Positions 55,215 to 64,000 of a DNA stretch of 64,000 nucleotides are shown piece by piece (position 1 is the first letter of the stretch; each line of letters begins with the position of its first letter). The notes under the pieces were generated by a model. It searched no databases and was not told the origin of the DNA. It worked only from the letters and a program-made list of their open reading frames with translations. Location of the stretch: positions 6,318,501-6,382,500 of the forward strand of contig NC_091002.1 of the NCBI RefSeq assembly GCF_041146395.1, read 5' to 3'. Origin of the DNA: Eulemur rufifrons (Eukaryota > Chordata > Mammalia > Primates > Lemuridae). The translations under genes and the position numbers were made by a program.

Positions 55215-55670
55215 TGTAGTGGGTTGAATGGTGGTCCCCAAAAGATATATATTCACCCAGAACCTCAGGATGGGCTCTCATTTGAAATAAGGGTCTTTGC
55301 AGATGTAATTATGTTAAGAATCTTGAGAGGAGATCACCTTGGATTAGGGTGGACCCTAAATCCAATGATGGTGTCCTTATAAGAGACAAAAAAGGAAAAA
55401 ATGTGTAGAGACACAGAGAGAAAAGGCTATGTGAAGAAGGAGCAGAAATTGGGGTGAGATGTCTACAAGTCCAGGAATGCCAAGAATTGTCAACCACCAC
55501 CAGAAGCTAAGAGAAAGTCATGGAATGGATTCTCCCTCAAAGACTCCAGAAGGAATCAGCCCTGCCAACACCTTAATTTGGGCTTCAGGCTTCCAGAACT
55601 GTGAGAGAATAAATTTCTGTTGTTTTAAGTTGTGATAATGTGTTCACAGCAATCCTAGGAAACTAATACA
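55215..55670 (+). mobile_element. MLT1-type LTR (ERVL-MaLR) inserted in L1
   Basis: Opens TGTAGTGGGTTGAATGGTGG, contains 'aagggtctttgcagatgtaa' and 'gagagaataaatttctgttg', and closes CTAGGAAACTAATACA. These are MLT1 hallmarks. Confidence 0.9.
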
Positions 55671-56382
55671 GGCTCCCTACCTTATACCATATGCAAAAAT
55701 TAACTCAAAACAGATCATAAACCTAACTGTAAGAGCTAAAACTATAAAACTCTTGGGGGAAAAAAACCTAAGAGTAAATCTTTGTGTCCTTGGACTAAAA
55801 AATGGTTTCTTAGATTTGATACCAAAAACATAAGTAACAAAAGAAAACTTGTATAAATTTGATTTCTTTAAAATAAAAAACTTTTGTGCTTCAAAAGACA
55901 CCATCAAGAGAGCAAAAAGATATCTTACAGATTAGGAGAAAATATTTGCAAATCATATATCTGACAAAGAACTTATATTAGAATTTATAAATAATTCTCA
56001 GAACTAAACAACAAAAAGACAAATACCCCTATTTAAAAATGAACAAAATATATGGATAGATATTTCTCCAAAAAAGATACACAAATGGACAATAAGCACA
56101 TGAAAACATGCCCAATATCATTAGTCATCATGGAAATACAAACCAAAACCACAATGAACTCTCACTTCACATCTACTACGATGACTAAAATAAGAGATAG
56201 ACAACAATAAGTATTGGCAAGGATGTGGAGAATTAGTACTCTATATATTGCTGGTTGGATTATAAAATGGTATAGCTACTTTGGAAATCAGTTTGACAGT
56301 TCCTTAAAAAATTAAATATAGAGTTACCACATGACCCAATAATTCTACTTCCAGATATATACCCAAGAAAATTGAAAACAGG
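55671..56382 (+). mobile_element. Old L1, piece 2
   Basis: 'accttataccatatgcaaaa', 'ctgacaaagaacttatatta' and 'ctacttccagatatataccc' continue ORF2 of piece 1. Confidence 0.9.
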
Positions 56383-56868
<486 letters not shown>

Positions 56869-57212
56869 GGCCGGGCGCGGTGGCTCACGCCTATAATCCT
56901 AGCACTCTGGGAGGCTGAGGCGGGCGGATCGCTCAAGGTCAGGAGTTCAAGACCAACCTGAGCAAGAGCGAGACCCCCGTCTCTACTAAAAATAGAAACA
57001 AATTATCTGGACAACTAAGAATATATACAGAAAAAATTAGCCGGGCATGGTGGCACATGCCTGTAGTCCCAGCTACCCGGGAGGCTGAGGCAGGAGGATG
57101 GCTTGAGCCCAGGAGTTTGAGATTGCTGTGAGTGGGGCTGATGCCATGGCACTCTAGCCTGGGCGACAGAGTGAGACTCTGTCTCAAAAAAAAAAAAAAA
57201 ACAAACAAAAAC
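56869..57212 (+). mobile_element. Lemur-type Alu in L1
   Basis: GGCCGGGCGCGG start, lemur-type insertion, (A)n tail. Target-site duplication CATTAGGCTA at 56859-56868 and 57213-57222. Confidence 0.95.
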
Positions 57213-57222
57213 CATTAGGCTA

Positions 57223-57545
57223 AGTTAAAAAAGCCAGTCACAAAAGGCCACATATTGCCTGATTCCATTCATACAAAATGTTCAAAATACACAAATTGAG
57301 AGAAGGAAATCAGATTAGTGGTTGCCATACTCTGAGAAATGAGGGAATGTGGAGTAACTGCTAATGAGTACAAGGTTTCTTTTTGGGGTGATAAAAATGT
57401 TCTGAAATTGCATAATGGTGATGGATGCACAATTCCATGATTACCCTAAAACACCTGATAGTATACTTTAGAAGAGTGAATTTTATGATATTTAATTATA
57501 TCTTAATAAGTCTGCTTTTATTTTGGATATGCCAAAAAAGCATTT
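57223..57545 (+). mobile_element. Old L1, piece 4 (3' UTR)
   Basis: 'ccacatattgcctgattcca', 'cagattagtggttgccatac', 'gtgatggatgcacaattcca'. Confidence 0.88.
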
Positions 57546-57598
57546 TATTGTTTTTTTCTTTTTTAAAAAATTTTAATCCCCAATGTGATACAAAAAGA

Positions 57599-57894
57599 TT
57601 TTTTTTTTATTTTTTTTTATTTTGAGACAGAATCTTGCTCTATTGCCCTGGCTAGAGTGTAGCGGTGTCATCAGAGCTCACAGCAACCTCAAACTCTTGG
57701 GCTCAAGCAATCCTCCTGCCTCAGCCTCCTAAGTAGCTGGGACTACAGATGTACACCACGACTCCTGGCTAATTTTTCTATTTTTAGTAGAGACAGGGTC
57801 TTGTTCTAGCTCAGCTGGTCTCGAATTCCTAACCTCAAGTAATCCTCCTGCCTCCCAGGTGCTAGGATTACAGGCATGAGCCACTGTGCCTGGC
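57599..57894 (-). mobile_element. Alu dimer
   Basis: T-rich head, both arms, no lemur insertion. Flanking ACAAAAAG at about 57589 and 57895 are the target-site duplication. Confidence 0.92.
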
Positions 57895-59034
57895 CACAAA
57901 AAGCTTTTTTTGAAGGTTCATACATACCTTGGAAAATTGACTCAAAACAATCAACAATAAGACACAGTCTAGTAAAACAACTAGTTCTTAAAGAAAAAAG
58001 GAAAGCAAAACAAACAAAATCCTTTCAGGCAAACAGAACAAGTCACTAATTAGAGAAAGAAAATCAGATTTTCGCCACACTTTCTGAAAGCATCATTTTA
58101 TGCCAAAAAAGCAATAGTATTTCATATTTTAGAAAGACAAGGAAAGAGGATTTCAGCCAATGATCTTGTATGGAGCCAAACTGACCTCCAAGTCCAAAGT
58201 ATTCTTCAGCGTGTTTGAAAGGAGATACAAACTCATGATCAATGAGCTTAAACAAAAGTCTTGTTATCCTGAATAGGAATCAGAAGTATCAGTATGGACT
58301 CATGATATAGTTTGTACTTAAAAAGATATAAACTTCCTGGACTGGAAACAAAGGCCAACACAATAGTAATGTACATACCCAGTAACCAAATCCTGGTTGC
58401 TAAGTGTCATTTTCATTAAAGTAACAGGACTCCTCCGTGAAATGGCTAATTCCAGGTCTAGGGCAGGAAAGGTACAAGATGAACCTAAACTATCTTGCCA
58501 TATCATAAATTAAGGAAGATGCCCAGACTACTAGGCTTGTATAACAAGGACTCCTCCCTAACTCATCAAAGTTGGCATGCAATGGAGCAAAACACATGAA
58601 ATATGTCTAAAGCCATATGTTCATAATGATACTAAAATTAAAAGCCTTTTTGATCACCCTTTGCTTATTCTACGGAACAATTCATTATTTTCAAAACAGG
58701 TAAATAAAGAGAAAGAACCAAGTTTTATCCTCCCATTTACAAATGAAGTACACTTAGAGTAACCAAATAGATGAGGGGGGATTATTTCTCTTTATGGAAG
58801 TATTCTGGCTAATAAATGAAAAGGTATAATAGATTTTAAATATCACCATGTTGCAATTAACAAACCTAGACAATGACAACCAATAGCTTCTACTTTTACA
58901 AAAAAAAGATAAACGACCAGCCTGGCAAAAGTATATATCTCCTGGCAAAAGTACACAACAGCACTGTGAACAAATGTGAACCTGAACGAGGCAGTCCTTC
59001 AAGACAAATCCTGAGTTGACTAACTGGGCCTAAA
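57895..59034. other. POLN intron, unassigned
   Basis: No confident repeat. Minus-strand exon-like stretches (57928-57986 and near 58150-58270) have splice-like ends but no recognisable protein. Confidence 0.35.
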
Positions 59035-59450
59035 TTTAAAATAAAGTTAAGGAGCCATTTGCTAACTAGAGGTCACATACTCCAAGTTCCCTGAAAACCC
59101 ACACTGTTTTAACTTTGGGACTTTCAGAGCTCACCTGAACCAACCAATCAGAAATCACCTGCCTTGGCCAATCAGGGTTCAGCTGTATCTACCAATCAGA
59201 CTCAGCAACATCAACCAATCAGAACTGAGTTCCAATCCTTCATTTGCATGAATGGACCTGATTGGGAACCTGGGTGGGAACCTTTGCAACAACCCCCCAA
59301 TTCTCCCTTTGTTCTCTGGAACACACCTTTGTTTTACACTGGAGTCTGTCTCCCAGTTTGTAAACTGTTCACTGGAATAAAACCTCCAAATTACTTTTCA
59401 AAGGACTTTTTTTTCACACCACTTATGAAGTAATCTTGCCCTCCCAAAAT
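59035..59450 (+). mobile_element. Class I LTR with a CCAAT-box cluster
   Basis: Four CCAATCAG motifs lie at about 59146-59230, then 'catttgcatgaatgg' (octamer-like), and later the polyadenylation signal in 'actggaataaaacctccaaa' followed by 'ttactttt'. This is the layout of an ERV1 U3-R-U5. No internal region or partner LTR was seen. Confidence 0.7.
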
Positions 59451-59819
59451 CTAACCTGAATATGATCAATTCTCTGGACCTAATTGCCAGTTTATAAGAA
59501 ATAGAAGAAAGGGAACATGTTAAACAACAAGAAGGGGATGTGATTTGCAAAATCCAGACTGTGGAAAACCCTATAAGACAAACAACCTGGTTTCTGGTTT
59601 CTTCAACAACAAAACAATTGCAAGGAAGAAAAAAAGGAGGGAGAACATATAGATTAAAAGAGGCTTAAGAAATATAATCACACCTATTCTAAGGTATAGG
59701 CCTTGTTTCGATCTCCAATCAAATAAATTGTAAAAAATAAGAAACAAAAACAGTTACAGAACAACTGAGGAAGTGCAATCACTTACTATATAGCTAATAA
59801 TATTGAGAGATTATTGGAG
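59451..59819 (+). repeat. Old interspersed repeat, unnamed
   Basis: 'gggaacatgttaaacaacaa', 'atttgcaaaatccagactgt' and 'ggaaaaccctataagacaaa' recur in many mammalian repeats I have seen, but I cannot name the family. Confidence 0.4.
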
Positions 59820-59900
59820 ATGGAGTGATATCACCAAAATGGCAGAGTAAAAGTAAGCTGGCTTCACTTCCCCTCCACCCACAGAAAATTCAAACAACAC
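59820..59900 (+). mobile_element. Older L1 5' leader, piece 1
   Basis: 'tatcaccaaaatggcagagt' and 'tcacttcccctccacccaca' resemble the start of an L1 5' region. It resumes at 60761. Confidence 0.65.
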
Positions 59901-60757
59901 CATTAGAAAGTGGGCAAAGGACATGAACAGAAACTTTGCAAAAGAAGATAGACTAATGGCCAGCAAACATATAAAAAATTGCTCAACATCTCTAACCATC
60001 AGGGAAATAAATGCAAATCAAAACCACAATGAGATTTCACTTAACTCCAATGAGAATGGCTTTTATCAAAAAGTCCCAGAACAACAAATGCTGGCATGGA
60101 TGCGGAGAGATAGGAACACTCTTACACTGCTGGTGGGACTTCAAATTAGTACAACTTCTATGGAAAGTAATATGGAGATATCTCAAAGAACTAAAAATAG
60201 AACTACCATTTGATTCAGCAATCCCACTACTAGGCATCTACCCAAAGGAAAAAAAGTAATTTTATAATAAAGGCATCTGCACTCGAATGTTTACAGCAGC
60301 ACAAGTCACAATTGCAAAGATGTGGAAACAACCCAAGTGTCCATCAATACATGAGTGGATTACTAAAATGTGGGATATGTATACCATGGAGTACTACTCA
60401 GCCATAAAAAACAACGGTGAACTAGCACCTTTTGTATTATCCTGGATGGAGCTACAGCCCATTCTTTGAAGTAAAGTATCACAAGAATGAAAAACAAGCA
60501 CCACATGTACTCACCATCAATTTGGTACTAACTGATCAACACTTAGGTGCACACATGGAAGTAATATTCACTGGATGCCGTGCAGGTGGGAGGGAGGTGA
60601 AGAGATGGGTAAATTCACAATTAATGGGTGCGGAGTGCACTGTCTGGGGGATGGGCATGCTTGTAGCTCTGGCTCTGGGTGGTGCAAAGGCAATATATGT
60701 AACCAAAATGTTTGTACCCCCATAATATTCTGAAATTTAAAAATTAAAAAAAAAAAC
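59901..60757 (+). mobile_element. Young L1 3' end, strepsirrhine type
   Basis: Low-divergence ORF2 end ('gaaagtgggcaaaggacatg', 'tggagtactactcagccata') and a 3' UTR ('gggggatgggcatgcttgta', 'atgtttgtacccccataata') with an A-rich tail. 5'-truncated; frames are interrupted. It is nested in the older L1. Confidence 0.9.
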
Positions 60758-60760
60758 CAA

Positions 60761-60962
60761 CTAATATACAGTGCTGAGATTATCACCAGCAATATCCCAG
60801 AACTCAAATTTAAAGATGAGACAATTCCTGGGGCCACAAAGAAGTGAAAAAGCTCCATGAAGAAAGTAAGAGAATGGGACTTTTATATCCATGACACCCT
60901 CCCCCCAATCTGCTAGACACCAAGTGTGTGAAAAGTTTCCCCCAACTCGTGGTTACTATCTC
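60761..60962 (+). mobile_element. Older L1 5' region, piece 2
   Basis: 'caatatcccagaactcaaat' and 'cctggggccacaaagaagtg' fit an L1 5' UTR. Confidence 0.6.
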
Positions 60963-61253
60963 TCTTTTTTTTCTTTTGACAGAGCCTTGCTCTGTCACCC
61001 TGGGTAGAGTACAGTGGCATTATCATAGCTCACTGCAACCTCAACCTCCTGGGCTCAAGCGATCCTCCTGTCTCAGCCTCCTGATAGCTGGGACTATAGG
61101 TGTGCACCATCATGCCCAGCTAATTTTTCTATTTTTGGTAGAAACGTGGTCTCACTGTTGCTCTAGCTGGTCTCAAACTCCTGACCCCAAGAAATCCCCC
61201 TGCCTCAGCCTCCCAGAATGCTAAGATTACAGGCATGAGCCACTGCACCTGGC
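60963..61253 (-). mobile_element. Alu dimer
   Basis: Reverse Alu without lemur insertion. Flanks TGGTTACTATCTCT (60950) and TGGTTATTACTCT (61255) form a diverged target-site duplication. Confidence 0.92.
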
Positions 61254-61510
61254 CATGGTTATTACTCTTGAAAAAGTGAGACCGAGGTGGAGGGCCAGTT
61301 TCCCCCTCATCTTGGGCTCCTTGGGCAGGAGACCTATCCCTGCCTCAACCTACAGTAAGCATCATGAGTGCCTGAAGGGAGAAAAACTCCTGATGACAGC
61401 TAGAGAAGGGGGTGGGGCAGGACTAGTATCTCTAAACTGGGAAACTCTGTTCTGTGTCTTGGACAAAGACACCAAATTAGTGTGGCTGGTCAGTAGCACC
61501 ACACCATAGG

Positions 61511-61555
<45 letters not shown>

Positions 61556-62029
61556 CCATGGATCCCCTGGGAATGAATCCCTAGCCAGCTTTCCCACATT
61601 GCCAGGGTATACTCCTCCACAGGGATGGGTGGCAGCTCTCTGAAGTTTGCTAGAGCCAAGGCAAACCTGGGCTTGAGGTGTCATCTAGCACCAAAAAAGA
61701 GGCAGTAACCTAGCAAAAAAGATATTCAATAGGTATATTGCAATGAAATCTCTAAGCAAATATATCCAATAAAAACCAAAACAAGCCAGATATAAAAGAC
61801 TGGAATAAATAACTAATCCTTCAATGCAAAGACATAGATGTATATCCACAAGAAACAAAAGCAAACAGGGAGCCATGACATTCCCAAACAGACATAACAA
61901 GGAGCTGGTGACTGACTTTAATGAGACGGCGATAGGTGAGGTCTCTGATCAAGAATTCAAAATAACATTTTCAAGGAATTTCAGTGATCTCCAAAATAAC
62001 ACAGAAAACAAATTCAGAATCTTTTCTTT
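61254..62029 (+). mobile_element. Older L1 5' UTR to ORF1 start, piece 3
   Basis: GC-rich leader then 'gatcaagaattcaaaataac' and 'gtgatctccaaaataacaca' at the ORF1 N-terminal part. Confidence 0.75.
61514..61547. repeat. (TA)n microsatellite
   Basis: About 17 uninterrupted TA units inside the L1 leader; likely polymorphic. Confidence 0.95.
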
Positions 62030-62322
62030 TTCCTTAGACAGGTCTCACTCTGTCACCCAGGCTGAAGTACAACGGTACAATCAGAGCTCACTGTGGCCTC
62101 AAACTCCTGAGTCCAAGCAATCCTCCTGCCTCAGCCTCCTGAGTAGCTGGGATTACAGGCATGTACCACAACACTTGGCTAATATTTTTTAAAATTTTTC
62201 ATAAAGACAAAGTCTTGCTACGTTGCTCAGGTTGGTCTTGAACTCCTGCCCTCAAGTGGATCCTCCCACCTTGGCTTCCCAAAGCACTAGGATTACAGGC
62301 ATAAGTCACTGTACCCACCTGA
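62030..62322 (-). mobile_element. Alu dimer in L1 ORF1
   Basis: Reverse Alu, no lemur insertion, interrupts ORF1. Confidence 0.92.
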
Positions 62323-63690
62323 AACTCAGAAATTTATCAGAGATTAAAATAATTTTAAAAATCAAAGAGAAATCTGGAACTGAGAAATATATCTGCTGAA
62401 TTCAAAAATCCATTAGAGGCTCTCAAGAGGAGACTAGATCAAGCAGAGGAAAGTATCAATGAGCTTGAATATAAGCTATTGGAAAATATACAGTCAGAGG
62501 AGAAAAAAGAAAATAGAATGAAAATGAATGAAGAATGCCTACAAGATATAGAAAATGACCTCAACAGGGCAAATCTAAGAATTATTCTGTTCAAGAGGGA
62601 GCTGAGCAAGAGCAAGGGGTATAAAGCTTATTCAAAGCAATAATAGAAAACTTGCCAAAAAAACTTAAGATATAAATAATCAGGTACAGAAAGGTCAGAG
62701 GTCACAAAATAGATTAAACTCAAATAAAACTACCCCAAGCTATGTAATAAATTCTCAAGAGTCAAGGACAAAGAGAGGATCCTAAAGATCAACATGAGAA
62801 AACAAGCAAATAACACGTATAGGAGCTCCAATTCATCTAGCAATAGACTTCTCAACAGAAACCATACAGGCCAGAAGGGAGTTGGATGACGTATTCAAAG
62901 TGCTGGGGGGGGGGGGGAACCCTGCCAATCAAGAATTCTGTACCGGTAAAGCCATCCCTCAAACATGAAAGAGGAATAAAGTCCTAAACAAAGCTGAGGG
63001 AATGCATCACTATCAGGTCCATCTCACAAAAATGACTCATAAGTATATACGAAAACAAACAAAAATGCTAACGGAAGTTCATCAATCTGAAAGAAAAAAA
63101 CCACTAATGTACAAAAAGAAAACGTTTGAAGATATAAAACCCACTGGTAAAAGTAAGTACACAAACTCAGAATACTCTAACATTGTAATTGTGGCATGCA
63201 ATCCATTCATAACTCTAGAATGAAGACTAAAAGATGAATCTATCAAAAATAATAATGGTTATAGCAACCTGTTAAGAGATAGGCAATATAAAAATACATA
63301 AATTGAGGCCAAGAAAAGTCAAAATGTGGAGGGGATGGAGTTAAAATTTTTTAGTTAGAGTTTTTTAGTTTTTCCTTTTTTTTTTTATTTTTTTGGGATC
63401 AAAGATACGTTGTCATCTGTTTAAAATAACCTGTTATAACTACAAGATGTTTTTTGTAAGCTTCACAGTAACCACAAAGCAAAAACTTATAATAAATACA
63501 CTAAAAATAAAAAGCAACAAATTAGAACATATTATCAGAGAGAATCACTTAACCATAATGGAATATAGGAATAAAAGAAGAAAGGAAGAGCGCAGTTACA
63601 AAACAATCAAAAAACAAGTAACAAAATGGCAGTAGCAAGTCCTTACATATCAATAATAATATTGAATGTAAATGGACTAAATTCTCCAAT
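62323..63690 (+). mobile_element. Older L1 ORF1 and inter-ORF region, piece 4
   Basis: 'ggaaaatatacagtcagagg', 'tagcaatagacttctcaaca', 'aatcaagaattctgtaccgg' and 'tgaatgtaaatggactaaat' follow L1 ORF1 into ORF2. Frameshifts and a G-run (62906-62917) break ORF1. Confidence 0.9.
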
Positions 63691-64000
63691 TTAACACATT
63701 AATTGCCATGTGAGTTGTATTTAACTCATGCTAGTTTTGAGCCTGGGGCTTCATGAAGTATATGTAATTCGCATGTCTCTTTACCTTGGGAGCTGCATGG
63801 TGCACAGGCAACTCACACTGCCATGCTGTCGCATACATGTTACATGATGGGTGGCCCCCTGGGCAAAACCCTGCAGTTGGTTTGTGAAAATCTAACTTGT
63901 TGATGTTCTTATTGTTATAATTAATATTGACAATTTAATTGCATATAACACACACACACAGAAAACAATAAAAAAAACCACAAATTTTTTCATTAAATTA
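63691..64000 (+). mobile_element. Possible piggyBac-like element (left end), cut by window edge
   Basis: The L1 stops abruptly inside 'attctccaa' at a TTAA (63691-63694), the target of piggyBac elements, and unrelated sequence starting CACATTAATTGCCATGTGAG follows. The right end is outside the window, so the second terminal repeat cannot be checked. (CA)n at 63949-63960. Confidence 0.45.

Noticed and set aside
61514..61547. Frames with repeated Ile-Tyr, considered as a repeat protein
   Set aside because: They are translations of the (TA)n microsatellite.

Overview
The window is primate nuclear DNA, almost certainly from a strepsirrhine (lemur-like) genome. The youngest Alu copies share a right-middle insertion reading TGTCCATATAATTTC (or its complement), which I associate with lemur Alus. 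The youngest L1 tail (about 59901-60757) ends in a 3' UTR of the strepsirrhine kind. L2, MIR, MLT1, MLT2, hAT-like and class I retroviral remnants fill the background. I cannot name the species.

The only functional gene I can support is POLN (DNA polymerase nu), on the minus strand. Nine consecutive coding exons, all with good splice junctions and compatible phases, lie at 53125-53282, 50602-50670, 49004-49064, 48256-48320, 37253-37336, 36820-36915, 26636-26692, 25599-25652 and 24863-24928. Together they encode 236 complete codons. These cover the end of the degenerate exonuclease-like region, the thumb, and the start of the polymerase domain up to the TGRLS motif. Upstream exons lie beyond the right edge and the catalytic palm and finger exons lie beyond the left edge.

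Layout from left to right: 1-24862 is intron after the TGRLS exon. It holds L1 3' ends, a CpG-rich patch (about 2040-3320), several class I LTR remnants (about 6660-11545) and many Alus. The exon cluster 24863-26692 follows. The 10.1 kb intron 26693-36819 holds a nested Alu pair, a 1.6 kb antisense L1, two hAT-like copies and an MLT2 LTR. After exons at 36820-37336 comes a 10.9 kb intron built around one old L1 3' end. That L1 has been split by an almost complete class I endogenous retrovirus (37806-45109), by an MRPL49 processed pseudogene (about 45193-47131), and by a 178-bp copy of the ERV/pseudogene junction. Four exons follow (48256-53282). The right flank (53283-64000) is intron with an L1 cut by an MLT1 LTR, a CCAAT-rich LTR, a young L1 inside an older L1, and at the right edge what may be the end of a piggyBac-like element inserted at TTAA.

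The sequence shows no operon, CRISPR array, prokaryotic system or undescribed multi-gene system. The most unusual items are the templated-looking duplication at 47668-47845, the ERV with a leucine-tRNA-type primer site and an internal tRNA-Glu-like sequence ending in CCA, an Alu that begins 29 nt into a POLN intron, and a GC-AG intron.
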